Shown here one piece after another: positions 36,301 through 48,101 of a stretch of DNA of 64,000 nucleotides. Both the position numbers and the translations under genes were made by a program. A model generated the notes under the pieces. That model was given only the letters and a program-made list of their open reading frames with translations. It was not told where the DNA came from and ran no database searches. The DNA is taken from assembly GCA_963854835.1 (NCBI GenBank), contig OY978528.1:59309261-59373260 (forward strand). Direction: 5' to 3'. This stretch comes from Megamerina dolium. Taxonomy: Eukaryota; Arthropoda; Insecta; Diptera; Megamerinidae. Numbering within the stretch: the stretch's first letter is position 1; the number at the start of each line of letters is the position of its first letter.

Positions 36301-39300
36301 ATTGTATAAACGTTTTCTTATTTTTCTAAATTAGTTGGAAACCCAGAAGAATATTCATTTCTTATGCCAGTTATGAAGGCCTTATTGGATAAATGCCGTA
36401 ATGTATTCTATTTAGATGCTAATCTACCCGATTTGCCGCCAACATTATCTGGTCCAGTGTTTTTCAATGATTTTCAAATGTACAGCACCAGTAAAAAATG
36501 GCATAATTTCATTGAAAAAATTGTAAGTACATATTTGATTATTTACCTCCAATCGTTTAACAATAGCCCATTACATTAGAAAAATTTGTGATTTTTTGGC
36601 AAGTCACCTTCCGAAACAGTGCTTGGTCTATACTCTTCATTATTATCGTTTTGTGGGCTTTTGAATAATGTTGTATCGTATATACTTTTCGTGGTACGCT
36701 TCCCAGTGGCTTGTTTTGTCGATCTAGTCGGTGTTCTGAACTTATTGAATCGACTGCGATTCACATTGGAGTGAGTCTGGGAAGGTGTTGCAACCGTACC
36801 ATCATAATAGCTGTGTGAACGAGATTTGTCTATCGATAAAATTGAGACTTTTTGTGCGTTTGTGTCACTCGGTGTTGTTGCCTTTGTTGCCATTGTAAGA
36901 ATTTCTCCACTCGTTTGTGCTGAAGGCTTTCTCGAATATGGTCGATATTGTGATATTTTTCGTGAACGATTTGTGTGCGAGGACGTGATCGAGTCTGTTG
37001 TTGAAGGCCTTGTGATTGATTTTGTTTTTGCTTTTGTTGTTGTTGTCGTTGTTATTGCGGGTGACGGAATATACGATGTTGATCGTATGCGTATTGGGTT
37101 CCAGGCATGACTAATATATTTGTCGTCACCGTATATTGATGTTGCAGTAGACTCAATATCACCACTGCCAGCAGCATATTTATGCCTTTGCTCGAAATGA
37201 TTTGATGCATGGACATCCGCATCACTGTACTTGGCTTCTTCGAAAGCTTGTTTCAATTCTGGCACATCCAAGATGTGCCTTTTTGCAGATGTTGAGCTGC
37301 CACGATTTCGTTTTCGTTTACGTCGTCGCATGTGCGGAGATTTCGTAGAGGAAGTAGCTGCTGTTGCTCCATCATCGCCTACATCGGTTGTGTCGTAAGT
37401 GTGTTGATTTTGATCAAATTGATATGGAATAAATTTACTCTCGCCTTCTGCGTGGTTTGTGTGATGCACTATGGAATGGTGCTCTTCACGAATGGTTTGA
37501 TCTGGGCCCAAATCATAGGGATGTGGTGGATAAAAGTCTTGCTCATTTTGATTTGAAGCTTCAAAAGGTATTGGATCGTAAATGGGTACTTCATAACTAG
37601 ATTTGGGATAATCGTAGGCAGGCTCTTTATGATTAGGGTTCAAAGGTAGCTCCTCTGATGGTGGTAAAAAGTCCTCTAGAAGTCCTGGATGATATTCTGG
37701 CTGTTGTGGTGCCTCTGGCTGCTGTGGTGGCGGTGGTGGTGGCGATATATCAGAAGTTATGTCATGATGAGATGGTGGCTCATGTGATGACGTCATTTCT
37801 ATGGGAGGCTCTGCAAAATTACCTGTTGGCTGGGAATTCTGGTAAAGATTACCGCCTTCTTGATTGTATGATGTTAAATTGATCTCATAAGATGGTGTAA
37901 TTTCAATTTCGGTGCCATGATGCGATGGTATGTAGTGATGTGGTGGTGGTGGTGGTGGTGGTGATGGTTGTTGTGGTGGTTCACTATAGTGATGTTGGTC
38001 CGGAATATGACTGTAGACAGTGTTGGGTATTTTTTTATCATACATATGATAACTGCCTTGCTTGTGCGATGGCGGATGATAATCATCTTGAATAGGTGGT
38101 GATGGTGAATATGGTAAATACTGCGATGATGATGGCGGCTGATGTGTATCTGTTGGCGGATTCCCTTCAGAATAAGATGAATGCGTCTCCACATGATTCC
38201 CACCATATGATGGTGGCGAAGATGGTTCACTATCATAATTTTCAGAATGTGTTGGCAAATATGTATTTTCGTGCGTTGCATGTGACGGTGGATGGTCGTA
38301 AGGCGGCTCATCACTGATTTCATGATAACCACCACCATCAGATATTGTAGGCAAGTCATCGACGCCATCATGCCCATAATGTTTAGGTACACCATAGATT
38401 TGATGAGGTGTTCTTGTTGAGCTCTTTTTCGATTTAACTGGTCTATAAGAGTAGGATGTTGATGGTGGTGATGGAGGCTCCGATTTCACATCATAACTAT
38501 ATTCAATACCTTTTAGTTTTGGATTACTATATACAATATCAGAATCATGATTGTAAAAATCCACATCCATGCTTTGGGTTTCATAGCTCGATGGTGGCAA
38601 ATCAAAGTCGGCCGCATCAAGATTTAAATGTTGAAATTCATCAATAGTATGAATATCAGGTGACACTGAGTAAGTAGTTGGCTTGTAGTATGTTATTGGC
38701 TCACCATAACTATAGTTGGGTGGTCCATATTTCAATTTGGGTCTCTTGACACGTCTTCGAGCTTTTGATCGTTTCGAAGAGCGTATAACGTGCTTAATAA
38801 TAGTCGTAGACGGTGGCATTCTCCTGTAGCGCACCCATTTAGCAGCTGTTGTCGGCAATAGGGGGGCAATGGTTGTAGTTAAATCTGAAGCTGAATTAAT
38901 AGCATCAATTGTGGTTATTGTTGCTTCCAGTGTCAAGGCAGGAACTAGATAAAATATAGTACAAATCTATAATTGGTAAAAGAAATAGAAAAGAGAAAAC
39001 AAAAAGTTGAATATCTTAAATGTTAAATACAATACAATACAATAAAAATAAAATTCGCTTTTTATTTAGATTCTTTATCCATTAAGGCGAATTCTCAATT
39101 TCGAAGATAGGTAATTGTATTTGTTCGGACGGCGACGAATGAAATTTCGCTTTTATCGAAATGATGTATTTTTATTTAATAAATAATAATACATTTATAA
39201 TAAAAATTTGTTAGAAATTTTTTCGGAATTTTTGAGATTTTTAAATAATTTTCCGAAAATTGCTCATCTGAAATTTTGATGCCGACTGGGAATATTTGTT

Positions 39301-42300
39301 CATCCTCCAGGCTGGTTTCTATGATATCAGTTTTCACATTTTGACCTCATCGATTTCTTGCACTTATCATCGGTATATAATTTTTAAAGATCATACTAAT
39401 CTATTTACATTTACGAAAAGAATAAATTCGAAGCAGTTTTCTAGTCAGAGAAGATATAAAATATAAAATTTTTTTGTTTGCTCTTGTAAAATTTAGAAAT
39501 TATCACTTATCACGTTTTCACTAAGTAGGACCTGCAAAATATTACTTTTTGGTAAAAAAATATTTTTTTATAATAAATATGTGTCACAAGGGCCCTTTGG
39601 CCAAGCTTCTCTTTCAGTATTATTGTGCGTGTTAAATCTTACAGTATTAGAAGAAATCTAATATTAGCCGGTTCCGAACCACAGAACCCCTGTGACGTCA
39701 CTTATTCTATGCTCGGTCACAGAGCTCTTTTAAAAGCGTTTTCATGGCAAATTGTTACTGTCGAAAGACTTTCCAATTGCTTGCCGACAGGTGACTACCG
39801 TTCGAAAGAAAAATCATGTCGATATTAAGAGTTGTGTTTCAGCCGATGATTGAACCCGCGACCTACAAATGAGAAGGCTAACCCACTAACCACTGAGCTT
39901 TTAAATTGGTTTTTAATCTTAGTTGTCAAATTAACAAACAATTTTTGTAGACAATGTTTATTTTTTTATTAAATATTAAACATTTTAATTAATTTACATT
40001 TTAATTAATCTACGGTAAAGCAGTACCATTTTTATTTAAAAACTAGTTATTCGATATCAGTTTTTTTGTTTGTTTTGTGTTACTGTTAATTTTGAGTAAT
40101 TAACAACCCTACTTTCAAATAATTGCTATAACAACAACTATTTATTTTTAATTAAAAATTCTTTCGAAAGTTAATGTTCAAAACATATAAGAACGGGGTT
40201 AATTTGAAAATAAATACGTAAAAGCTTCCCTCAAAATGGTTTTACAAAATGTAGTCAATATTAAGTTCATCTTGAATTTAGAATCAGAATTTTTCTGTAT
40301 GCAAAATATGCCAAATAATGCAATATAAATAATATTAAGCTTCAAGCGTTGTTTGTGTCAATTTTACACAATTTTTTTAAAAAAGATTGTTATATTTTGA
40401 GAATCTGACATTTTGGCTCAATGTGTCAATCGTATATGAATTTATTTTATTTTATGTGTTGTATTTTTGACAATAGATGTCTTTAAAAAGCTGTATAATA
40501 AATATAAATACAATAACACATAAACGACTCAAATTCAAAATGAGATGCGCTTGAGGTTTAGTAATAGGTCTATTGCCAAATTTTCGTATGGAAAATATGC
40601 CAAATAGATTGATTCTAAATTTAAAATGATTTTAACTTTGACCATATTGAAAAATTTAATGAAAAATTAACTGGCTAAAGCAATTTGAGCTTCACAATAA
40701 ATCAAACTCTCAAACGAGTGATTAATGATGTTCGCTTCTAAAAGAATTCCAGAAGTCGAGGAGCTGAATAGACTCAACAAATTGTGGCTACTTTATTTTA
40801 TTTTATTAATTTTATCATCACAACAAAGTCGTATCAAATTTGAAGTGAATTCATCTGGTTTGCGATGGTTGATTGCAATAAGAAATAATTTTTTTTTTTT
40901 TTCATGTGTACAAAGTTGACTGCAGTTATATAGTACGAGTAGATACTCAATTCATCTTGACTATGTTCACCAAGTCATTGAACTGTAATAATTTTGGTTT
41001 AACTTTTATTTTGCTTAAAGACCGACAAACTACTTTTTAGCGTATACCACTCCTTAGGTGATCCTCAAAAAACACGTTTCTGTTGTTTTTATTTATTTTG
41101 TCAGAGGTTATCGTTGCTGCAAGTACGCACAAAAGGAAATACCAACTCTCTATGCAGTTAGCTAATATTTCATAATCAAAACTTCCGTGGCCAGTTGTAT
41201 AAAAACAACAACATGTTTATTTTCTTTGTTTTTTTGTCCATGTGCATTTGTAAATTCAATCTCATGCACATTCAGTTCATATGTAAATGCTCCAACTTTC
41301 ACTGGTTCTTTTGTATTTATTGGAGACAAGTTTGATTTGCAGAAGACAATAAATTTTATATGAAAAATATTAGATGTAACAAAGATGTCGTTACTACTAT
41401 AGGAATGTTGTTGTTGTTGTTGTTGTTGTTGTAGCTACTATATGAATAATTTTTAATAATGCTTGATCGATTTTTGGATATTTGTTTAATTTCAACTAAA
41501 GATGGTTTTATAAATTTGCTAATATCTATGAAGGCCGTCTATGCATTGATTGAAGAATATTTTCTGTACAAAAATCAATTTATATCTTGAAATAAGAAGT
41601 TTAAATAATTTTTTCAACTAAAGATCAAATGGATTTGTTAATTTCTTGTGCCTGAGTTGAACATTTTGTTTATATCATACCAATACAAATTTATTTTTAT
41701 TTTTTATTAGTCATTTTAAATGGTATCCACATTCAACAAGAAATTGTTTTATATTTGAGCTATGATTTTGGGACAAAATCTCAAAGATTGAAGACACACA
41801 CATAGACATTTTGAAAATAATCACACAATTGAAGGAATTCTAATTGAAAGTTGAACACTTTTGTTATTCTTTAACACTTACGCAAATTTGAGGAATGTAA
41901 TACATAATTGACGATATGAAATGATTCAGTAATAATGTTTATGTATATGCAAAATATATGTGTATATTTTCTTAGCGAAAATACGTGTGTTGTTATAAGA
42001 CAACAACAAATATTAATATCTTTGCGCGCACATTACATTGGATTGACTTTCTTTCGCATACTAATCGCAACATATGAAAGTGGTGTTGTTATATGAAAAC
42101 GCAGACTTGTCATGGTGCAATGAAAACTACTTATTGTATTGTATGCATGTATGTATGTATGTACGTATGTAGGTACATTTGTACATATCATACAGATACT
42201 TATGTACATTCGTAGTAGTTGTTATGCCAGCAGCAAATAAGCAACACATTGGTTTGCACGACAAGATGTGATCATCATGCCAAACGCACGCGCATATACA

Positions 42301-45300
42301 ACCACACACACACAGGCACACGAAAATACCAACATTCAGTTGGTATTTCATGCATTTAACTACACTGGTGTCTGGTTGCTGGTTGTTGGTTGTTGATTGC
42401 TGGAAACCAACAAGCCAACCAGCCATCCAGTCAGCCACTTACCAGAATGTCAAGAGTGCTTTTATGCGGAATGCTCATCACAGCATGTTATTGACTTTGT
42501 CGACTATTATTATAATGGTAGTTACTGTTGCGGGGTTTTTGTTTTGATATTTTTATTTAATTTTTTTTTTTTTTTTTTTTGTTATTATTTCCCATTTCCA
42601 GATTTAAATCTCTATTGTTTGTATATATATGAATTTTCCCCAATTTGGTAAATTTGGTAAATATGAATTTTTCTTGAACTAAAACTTTCTAAAATTTCTT
42701 TGCAAAATGCTAAAAAGAAGAATTGTGCTACTGTAATTAATTACGAGTAGCAAAATAATTTTTAAAAATATTTTTTCTTGTTTTGATTTCAAAATTATTT
42801 TTCCGTATTCTTTTCCCTCCGCAAAACTTTCCACAATAATTTTTTGAAAATCCCATAAATTTTTCGGACACATGTAATATGCATACATACATAGAAAATA
42901 TTAAAAGAAATTTATACGTACGTTCATAAACGAATTTATGTATGAATTGTTATTAAAATAACTCAAGCACGGAAATTATTTATGCTATGCCCTATAATGA
43001 ATCAAAAATTCAGAAAAGAAACTTAAAAATAATGCTTGTCAACAATTTTTGCTCTAAATGGATACAGTTTGTTATGTTTGTGTGTGTGAAATATAACTAA
43101 AAATATGCCCAGTCATACCAGTCGGAAGTGCGAATCGTAAACTGGTACTCCATACTTGGTCCTTCCGCCGAAGGTTGGGTTTTCCTTTTCGTCGACATCC
43201 ATCACAGGGTAACGAATACCACACCGAATAGAACGAATACAAGCCCGCACGATACTCGACATCTATTCCCTTGCACCAGAAGACCAACCAGACTGGCCCC
43301 TTCCGTTCTATGGAGGCACCCTCAGGATATTGCCGTCTTTCTTAAGCTGGTTGATGTAAACAACAATTCAACTACGATAACTAGCATGCATAATTATTCG
43401 TGATTATGAAACTATTTTCTGTTACAACAACAACACCTTGGGTGAAGCAGATTCTTCCATTCACTCGGTATGACAGAGCCAACGCAATCGCTAGGTTTCA
43501 ATCCGCTGAATTATGTCAATATCAGTAAAATTTAGAATATGGTTGTTGTTGTTGTTGTTGTTGTGCCAACATACGTACCTCCACATATTTGCAGCGTGTG
43601 GGAAAAATATATAGATGTTCTGTATTACTGATATAACAATCCAACGTCATAGAAGATTCCAGTGTCCATTCCGGAACGAAGACCCGATTGCCATGAGAAC
43701 AAGTATTAATTACTACAAACGTATCGACAAATGAGTAATCACGTTTATTGATTTTGTGCTACTATATAGGATTCTTCTTTTCAAAATCCCGTCGTCTACG
43801 TCTACGATCACCTTTAGATTTCTCAAGTCCTCTTAACCTCAAAAACTCCTACAAAAATAACCAAAAAACTGTGGTTTTGAGTTTAGAAAGAAACCTAAGG
43901 GGATGGCGGAAAAAAATCGGATGACCCTCAGACCCCAGTAGTCATCTTTTGCGGGTTTTAGGTAACTGAATCCAAATCCCAGGGTTTGGATTTTCATCAT
44001 CAGTTTCCTCAAAGAATCTGCTAACACACTACCGTGCTCGTATTGACCCATAAAATCCAGACATTTGTCCGAACTCTTTGGACAGCTCTAGTTGGTGTGA
44101 TCATCTTTCTTAATCTACAGCTGCAAAAAAACACCAACTTTTTTTTGTTGTTATAACAGCATACGTACTCCACATATGTACTATGTAAGGTGTGACTTAA
44201 TTAGAATCGTTGTTATTGTTAATGTCTGGGCTCGGGTCATCAAGCGTAGGGTTTAAGTTCAAAAAGGCGGCCGCCTCGACCAAGTGCATCTACATGGAAG
44301 AAGGAACACGAGAAGTGGGCCTCGCTGGACATGCAAACATTGTCATGTCGTGTCAATGTGGACACAGATCTGAGATGTTGTCGTTGAGTCTATGCATATA
44401 GCAGTTTAGCATTTTGCTCCATCCTGATCGCAGCTGGGAAAGCGCCGTTCTGGCACACCTAAGGTGGCTCAGTTCGACGGCGGCAATAGGCGGGTGACAA
44501 CCAACGAGAACAATATTATTGGCGTCTTGGTGTAAACTTTTTAGTGCCACCATAAGAGATGCGTTCGTCATATGATCTCATCACTTTCCTCATATTTCGT
44601 AGAGGCACTGTGATTAGGGTGACTTGCCTGATGGCACAATAACAGGAACTGCTTCATTAGAGTTCATTGTGTTCCTAAGCTTTGAGAATATGAGACTTGG
44701 TGGAGATGATCCTCATGTGCCATCTTATGGCAGCCTGTGACGGTTCGCTGCGCAGAGTTCTGTCTTGCCTGGAGCGTTCGCCACTAAGTATTACCGATAC
44801 CGATCAACACTGATCTTCCAATCACTTTATACGTGGCAAGAAGCGTCTCCTTATCCCTACCCCGATCCGTACCTGCCAGAGCCTTCAGCACTTTGTTGCG
44901 CTTTTGTAGCTTTTTTTGGGATATATTTGGTGTGCGCAGTGAATGTCACAAGGCTGTCGAAAACAGCCGAGTATTTTGGGATTATTGACAGAAGGTATGA
45001 CATTTCCGTCCACGATAATATTGAGCGCTGTTCTCACTTTTCTGATCCAGGTTGTAAAGTACGTCGCAGTTGACTTTTCAGGTGAAAATATAAGATTTCT
45101 GAATCTGAAAAAACGAGATAAATCGGCAATATAGCTGTTGATGCTGTCGCAGAGCGCCCCAAGTGTCATGACCTGATGTCATTTCACCCCTTATAGAGAT
45201 TGAGGCTACTACAGATATTTCCACAGACACCAACGTTTAGCAAGTTAAGTTCAGTTAAGCAGCCGGCTAATGATTTAACGTCGAAAATCACCAACCACAA

Positions 45301-48101
45301 CATAGAGACGATGTGGAGAAACGCTCTGCATGCAGCCAAAATAAATATTCGCTTGTAATGTCCTAATAAAATAAAAAATGTATTATCATACAAGAGCATA
45401 TAGTCATTTTGAAATTGTATACCACAAAAAGCATGCATGAAAGCATATAGCATGAGCGTTTTTACACGCATCGAAAGAATTGCATATGTACATGATGATA
45501 GCTTAAATTCAATTAAAGTTGATTTTAATTTAATTTAAGCAAAATTTTTACTTTAGCTAATGCATGTTACTACTTATTTTAGCTTCGTATATATAATTTT
45601 GCCTTATAGTGTGAAAAATTAATATACTCGTACTACACATACAGTACCTCTTTATATGTATGTGTTAATATATAATATGCTGTGTAACATGAGAAACAAG
45701 CTTTTCATACATATAAGTTGCCATTGCTGATGATTTTGTATTCAGCTTCCATTAGTTATCCATAATATAGTATATTCGTATGTACCTGTTTTATATCTGC
45801 CAACTGGTAGTAGACAAAACGACAATGTTTAACATTCGTGTGTGTTGTTGAGATTCGTGATGCACATTTCCTACTACAACTGAACTTGAACTTGCTCATT
45901 CAACTGCAAATGGCAATAACGGTGACGATAATGATAATAAAAAAAATCGTAAAAAGATCATACCTACACATTAAGATGTTACCTGCAATAATATGCAGTG
46001 TGAAGTTCCTCGTATTGTGGTTAGTGATTTTTGTATTTATATTGAACATATTCATTCACTCATTCATTTTTATTCATTCACTTTATTCATTCACTTTATT
46101 CATGCACCACCATTCAATAGTAATAATAATAATAATAATAGTTGCAACAGTTAGTTGGTTGCACAGGCGCAACTGATTGTCTGTACTGCTCCTATAAGCC
46201 CGGTGTTGCATATTATTGTCTATTATGTGTACGAGGGCGGTCCCAGAACTACCCGACCTGGCATATAGATGGCGGCAGTAGTTTGAAAAAAATTACTTTG
46301 GTGAAAACATATGTTTTAAGTTTCAAGGCGCCACATTGTTTAGTATTTTTTTGAAGCTATCGAAAGTTAACGACCTCAGTGACTTTGTACACATGGAAAA
46401 AATTGGTCACCGTTATATATTTCAATACTTTCATTTGAAAGGTCTCAATCCAACGAATATTAAAGTCGCATTTGATTCTACTCTGGGGGAATCTGCTCCT
46501 TCGTCTACGACCTTAAAATATTAGGTGGCAGAGTTTAAACGGGGTCGTACGGGCTGCCAAAATGAACACCATAGTGGTCGACCAATTGAGGTGACCACTC
46601 CAGAAATGGTTAAGAAAATCCACAAAATGGTATTGGATGATCGTCGGCTGAAGGTGCGTGAGCTAGGTGAAATTACAGACATTTCAAAAAGTGCTATACA
46701 TAATATATTGTCCGAAAATTTAGAGATGAAAAAGCTGTGTGCACGATGGGTGCCGCGTTTGCTCACAATGGAACAAAAACAACTTCATGAAGATGTTTCT
46801 ATAGAGCCGAGTTTTTGCATCGATTCGTAGCCACGGATGAGACAAAGGTACAGTCAAAACAGTGGACTGAAAGGAAAGAATCGTGTCCAAAGAAGGCGAA
46901 AACAGTTCCATCTGCAGGCAAGGCAGATTTTATTGATTATCTTCAAAAAGGAAAAACATTCAACGGCTAGTATTATGCTAATTTCTTGCAGCGTTTAAGT
47001 GATGAAATTAAAGTAAAAAGGCCGCATTTGGCGAAAAAGAAAGTGTTGTCTCATCAAGACAATGCACCAGTTCGCACATACGCTATTGCGATGGCAAAAA
47101 TCAATGAGTTAGGGCTCGAATTGCTTCTGCACGCACCTTATTCGCCAGATTTAGCTCCTTCGGATTATTTTCTATTTTCAAATTTGAAAAAATGGCTTGG
47201 TGGTAGAAGATTTGCAAACAATAAAGAGGTAGAGTCTGCGGTATCTGGCTATTTTAATGAGCTAGACAGTTCATACTATAAACAAGATATCGAAGCTATA
47301 GAATATCGCTGGGAAAAGTGTATATAGAGCTAAAAGGAGATTATGGTGAGGAATAAAGAAAATTTTTCCCAAATTTGTTGTTTTCTTTGTTAGGTCGGGT
47401 AGTTCTGGGACCACCCTCGTAAGTTGATTCTCTATTATGTTTACTGCTTCGCTACAATTAGCATATGCATGCATGTATATGGAAAATACACCTTTATTTC
47501 GCTGTATATTGATGATGATACAACAGAGAATAATTCGATTTGGATTGTGCATATTTTTTATGTATGTTGGGTACTAAATAATTTTTTAATTTGCGTAATA
47601 ATATTGATTACATAACGCCCACTAATATTATAAGATTACGGTAGTGCCTTTTTTCTTTTCCTATACATTTCAATTTTCAAATTTTTTTTCACATATTCCT
47701 ACTCCTCTGTCTCTCATATTTGTAGGTTAAACCGCTATATGATGCATACCAGCGTGAAATCGAAATTAATCTTTGGGAGCCAATAAATCGCTACTGGGCT
47801 GAATGTTATGAAGCATGTAAGACATCATCCATGAAACGTGGCACATTCCAAGCAGAGAATCGAAGACATTTTCAGGTATAGAATTTTGCATATATTTATT
47901 ATTGTATATTATTCAACATACTTTATCATAAATGGACACACAGAAAAAAATCATTATGCCATGGAAGGTGCGACAAATGGAAGAAATGGCACGCCTCAAT
48001 GCGTCCGCACTTAATCAGAAAACTAAAAATAGTCACATTAAGAAGAAATGGAAAACAGCAAAACGTTTTCTTTACGGGCCTCGCGGTCCCTGGTTTACTG
48101 G
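27378..48101 (+). CDS. Neurobeachin-like (NBEAL1/2-type) BEACH protein, N-terminal 1910 residues, partial
   Basis: 22 coding exons in consistent phase: 27378-27428, 27814-28014, 28106-28258, 28384-28570, 28641-28729, 29057-29137, 29533-29682, 29760-30032, 30091-30413, 30620-31081, 31148-31400, 31483-31671, 31736-32288, 32674-33491, 33565-34159, 34302-34438, 34511-34603, 34670-34960, 35865-36201, 36335-36522, 47726-47875, 47944-48101 (5732 nt). The N-terminus (DIYNLWVQYTTKND...) fits the NBEAL start. Residues about 550-720 form the concanavalin-like lectin region (GSYGFIFHILIRL, LDDQWHYVTVVV). An armadillo-like stretch with ESLQGHKSS follows. The late exons (GNPEEYSFLMPVMKALLDK, and GPRGPWFTG) match the segment just before the PH-BEACH domains. 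Those and the WD40 repeats must lie beyond the window. Family members are cytosolic scaffolds for vesicle and granule trafficking. The donor after 34960 (GTTCGT) is weak, but phase and homology support it. Intron 20 is 11.2 kb and holds an antisense gene. Confidence 0.88.
30441..30460 (+). repeat. Half-site of the CTGAATTTCACTTTCGATCG repeat
   Basis: Exact 20-mer ctgaatttcactttcgatcg. The same end sequence is paired in the 82-bp MITE at 35012-35093 and recurs at 34189-34210. Confidence 0.6.
32330..32412 (+). repeat. Hairpin repeat, copy 2, in intron 13 of the neurobeachin-like gene
   Basis: Arms gaatacggaaatgctttg (32363-32380) and its complement (32394-32412, one mismatch) with a 13-base loop. 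It is inverted relative to the copy at 21858. Read through in frame it would add about 50 false codons after exon 13. Confidence 0.7.
34189..34210 (+). repeat. Half-site of the CTGAATTTCACTTTCGATCG repeat
   Basis: ttctgaatttcactttcgatcg just downstream of exon 15 (in intron 15), matching one end of the MITE at 35012-35093. Confidence 0.6.
35012..35093. mobile_element. 82-bp MITE with ~20-bp inverted ends
   Basis: The left end atattctgaatttcactt (35012) is the inverse of the right end (35073-35093), with one base inserted. The body is an AT-rich stretch of about 40 bases. In intron 18 of the neurobeachin-like gene. Confidence 0.7.
35094..35864. repeat. Intron 18 repeat-rich segment, shared with 58430-58660
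   Basis: Two related units (about 35505-35560 and 35610-35665) read tcgcnc..tagaac..tgaaatgta...gaccc. A third related unit lies inverted at about 58620-58660 (gggggtccgtcatacatttca). No coding signal. Confidence 0.55.
36576..38944 (-). CDS. Pro/His/Tyr/Ser-rich protein in a neurobeachin-like intron, last exon (~789 codons)
   Basis: A single open frame of about 789 codons on the minus strand, from an acceptor (tatctag) at 38945 to a stop at 36576. It has no ATG near its 5' end, so one or more upstream exons, probably with start and signal peptide, must lie to the right (38945-47700). I could not place them. Regions in order: a basic segment (SSKRSKARRRVKRPK, about residues 55-70), YGPPNYSYGEP tyrosine/proline motifs, a long His/Pro/Ser-rich centre with PPPPPPP and PPSHH runs, a second basic patch (HMRRRKRKRNRG), then a Thr/Ser-rich C-terminus. 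No enzyme domain. Composition resembles insect extracellular-matrix or chorion/cuticle-associated proteins, but no family is recognised. Its stop lies 53 bp from exon 20 of the host gene on the other strand. Confidence 0.75.
38945..39579. other. Intron sequence, nothing recognised
   Basis: AT-rich. It should contain or lead to the missing upstream exon(s) of the minus-strand Pro/His-rich gene. No convincing short exon could be chosen. Confidence 0.35.
39580..39903 (-). mobile_element. tRNA-derived SINE, copy 3
   Basis: Minus-strand full-length copy. The tRNA head is at the right (complement of gctcagtggttagtgggtta, about 39878-39898), followed by the B box complement (gattgaacccgcgacc), the body motif gaccggtagtcacctgtcgg-like and the 3' end agggccctttggcc-like hairpin at about 39588. 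Confidence 0.85.
39905..43100. other. Large intron sequence, low complexity, no gene seen
   Basis: Very AT-rich, with poly-T tracts (about 40889-40902, 42557-42580), a (TTG)n tract at 41406-41432 and tatgtatgta strings at 42150-42175. No frame shows a family motif. Confidence 0.4.
43100..43440. mobile_element. Composite LINE debris: RTE-like tail (-) fused to jockey-like tail (+)
   Basis: Minus strand 43110-43215 reads CRRKGKPNLRRKDQVWSTSL, the C-terminal block of the RTE-like family at 1-1530. Plus strand 43236-43380 reads PHDTRHLFPCTRRPTRLAPS with VLWRHPQDIAVFLKL, the C-terminal block of a jockey-like LINE. It ends in an acaacaacaac tail. Confidence 0.7.
43441..44199. other. Intron sequence, no gene seen
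   Basis: Contains a (TTG)n tract at 43540-43562. No coding motif. Confidence 0.35.
44210..45180 (-). mobile_element. Jockey-like LINE, RT end to 3' end, inactivated
   Basis: On the minus strand an RT C-terminal block (RNLIFSPEKSTATYFTTW then IIVDGNVIPSVNNPKILG) reads at about 45110-44940. A KALAGT...ATYK-like stretch follows at about 44890-44780, then the 3' gene end ALSQLRSGWSKMLNCYMHRL at about 44460-44400. Frameshifts throughout. Confidence 0.8.
45181..46231. other. Intron sequence, no gene seen
   Basis: AT-rich. Contains ttcattcact tandem units at about 46048-46104 and a (TAA)n tract at 46120-46140. Confidence 0.35.
46232..47419 (+). mobile_element. Mariner (irritans-like) element, TA-flanked, inactivated
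   Basis: The 28-bp inverted ends start CGAGGGCGGTCCCAGAACTA (46232) and recur inverted to 47419 with one mismatch. TA flanks both sides (46230-46231, 47420-47421). The 1188-bp interior carries a mariner transposase in pieces: an N-terminal HTH (46390-46830, LCARWVPRLLTMEQKQ), the first catalytic Asp region (VATDET, about 46830), the second (LSHQDNAP, about 47047) and the third (PYSPDLAPSDYFLF, about 47138), a DD34D-type arrangement. A frameshift near 46805, a deletion near 46920 and a TAG at about 46968 disable it. Confidence 0.9.
47422..47725. other. End of intron 20
   Basis: AT-rich, with a polypyrimidine tract and tgtag acceptor just before the exon at 47726. Confidence 0.5.

Noticed and set aside
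37874..38395. His/Met-rich 173-codon frame
   Set aside because: Alternative frame of the Pro/His-rich exon on the same strand; an artefact of the repetitive codons.
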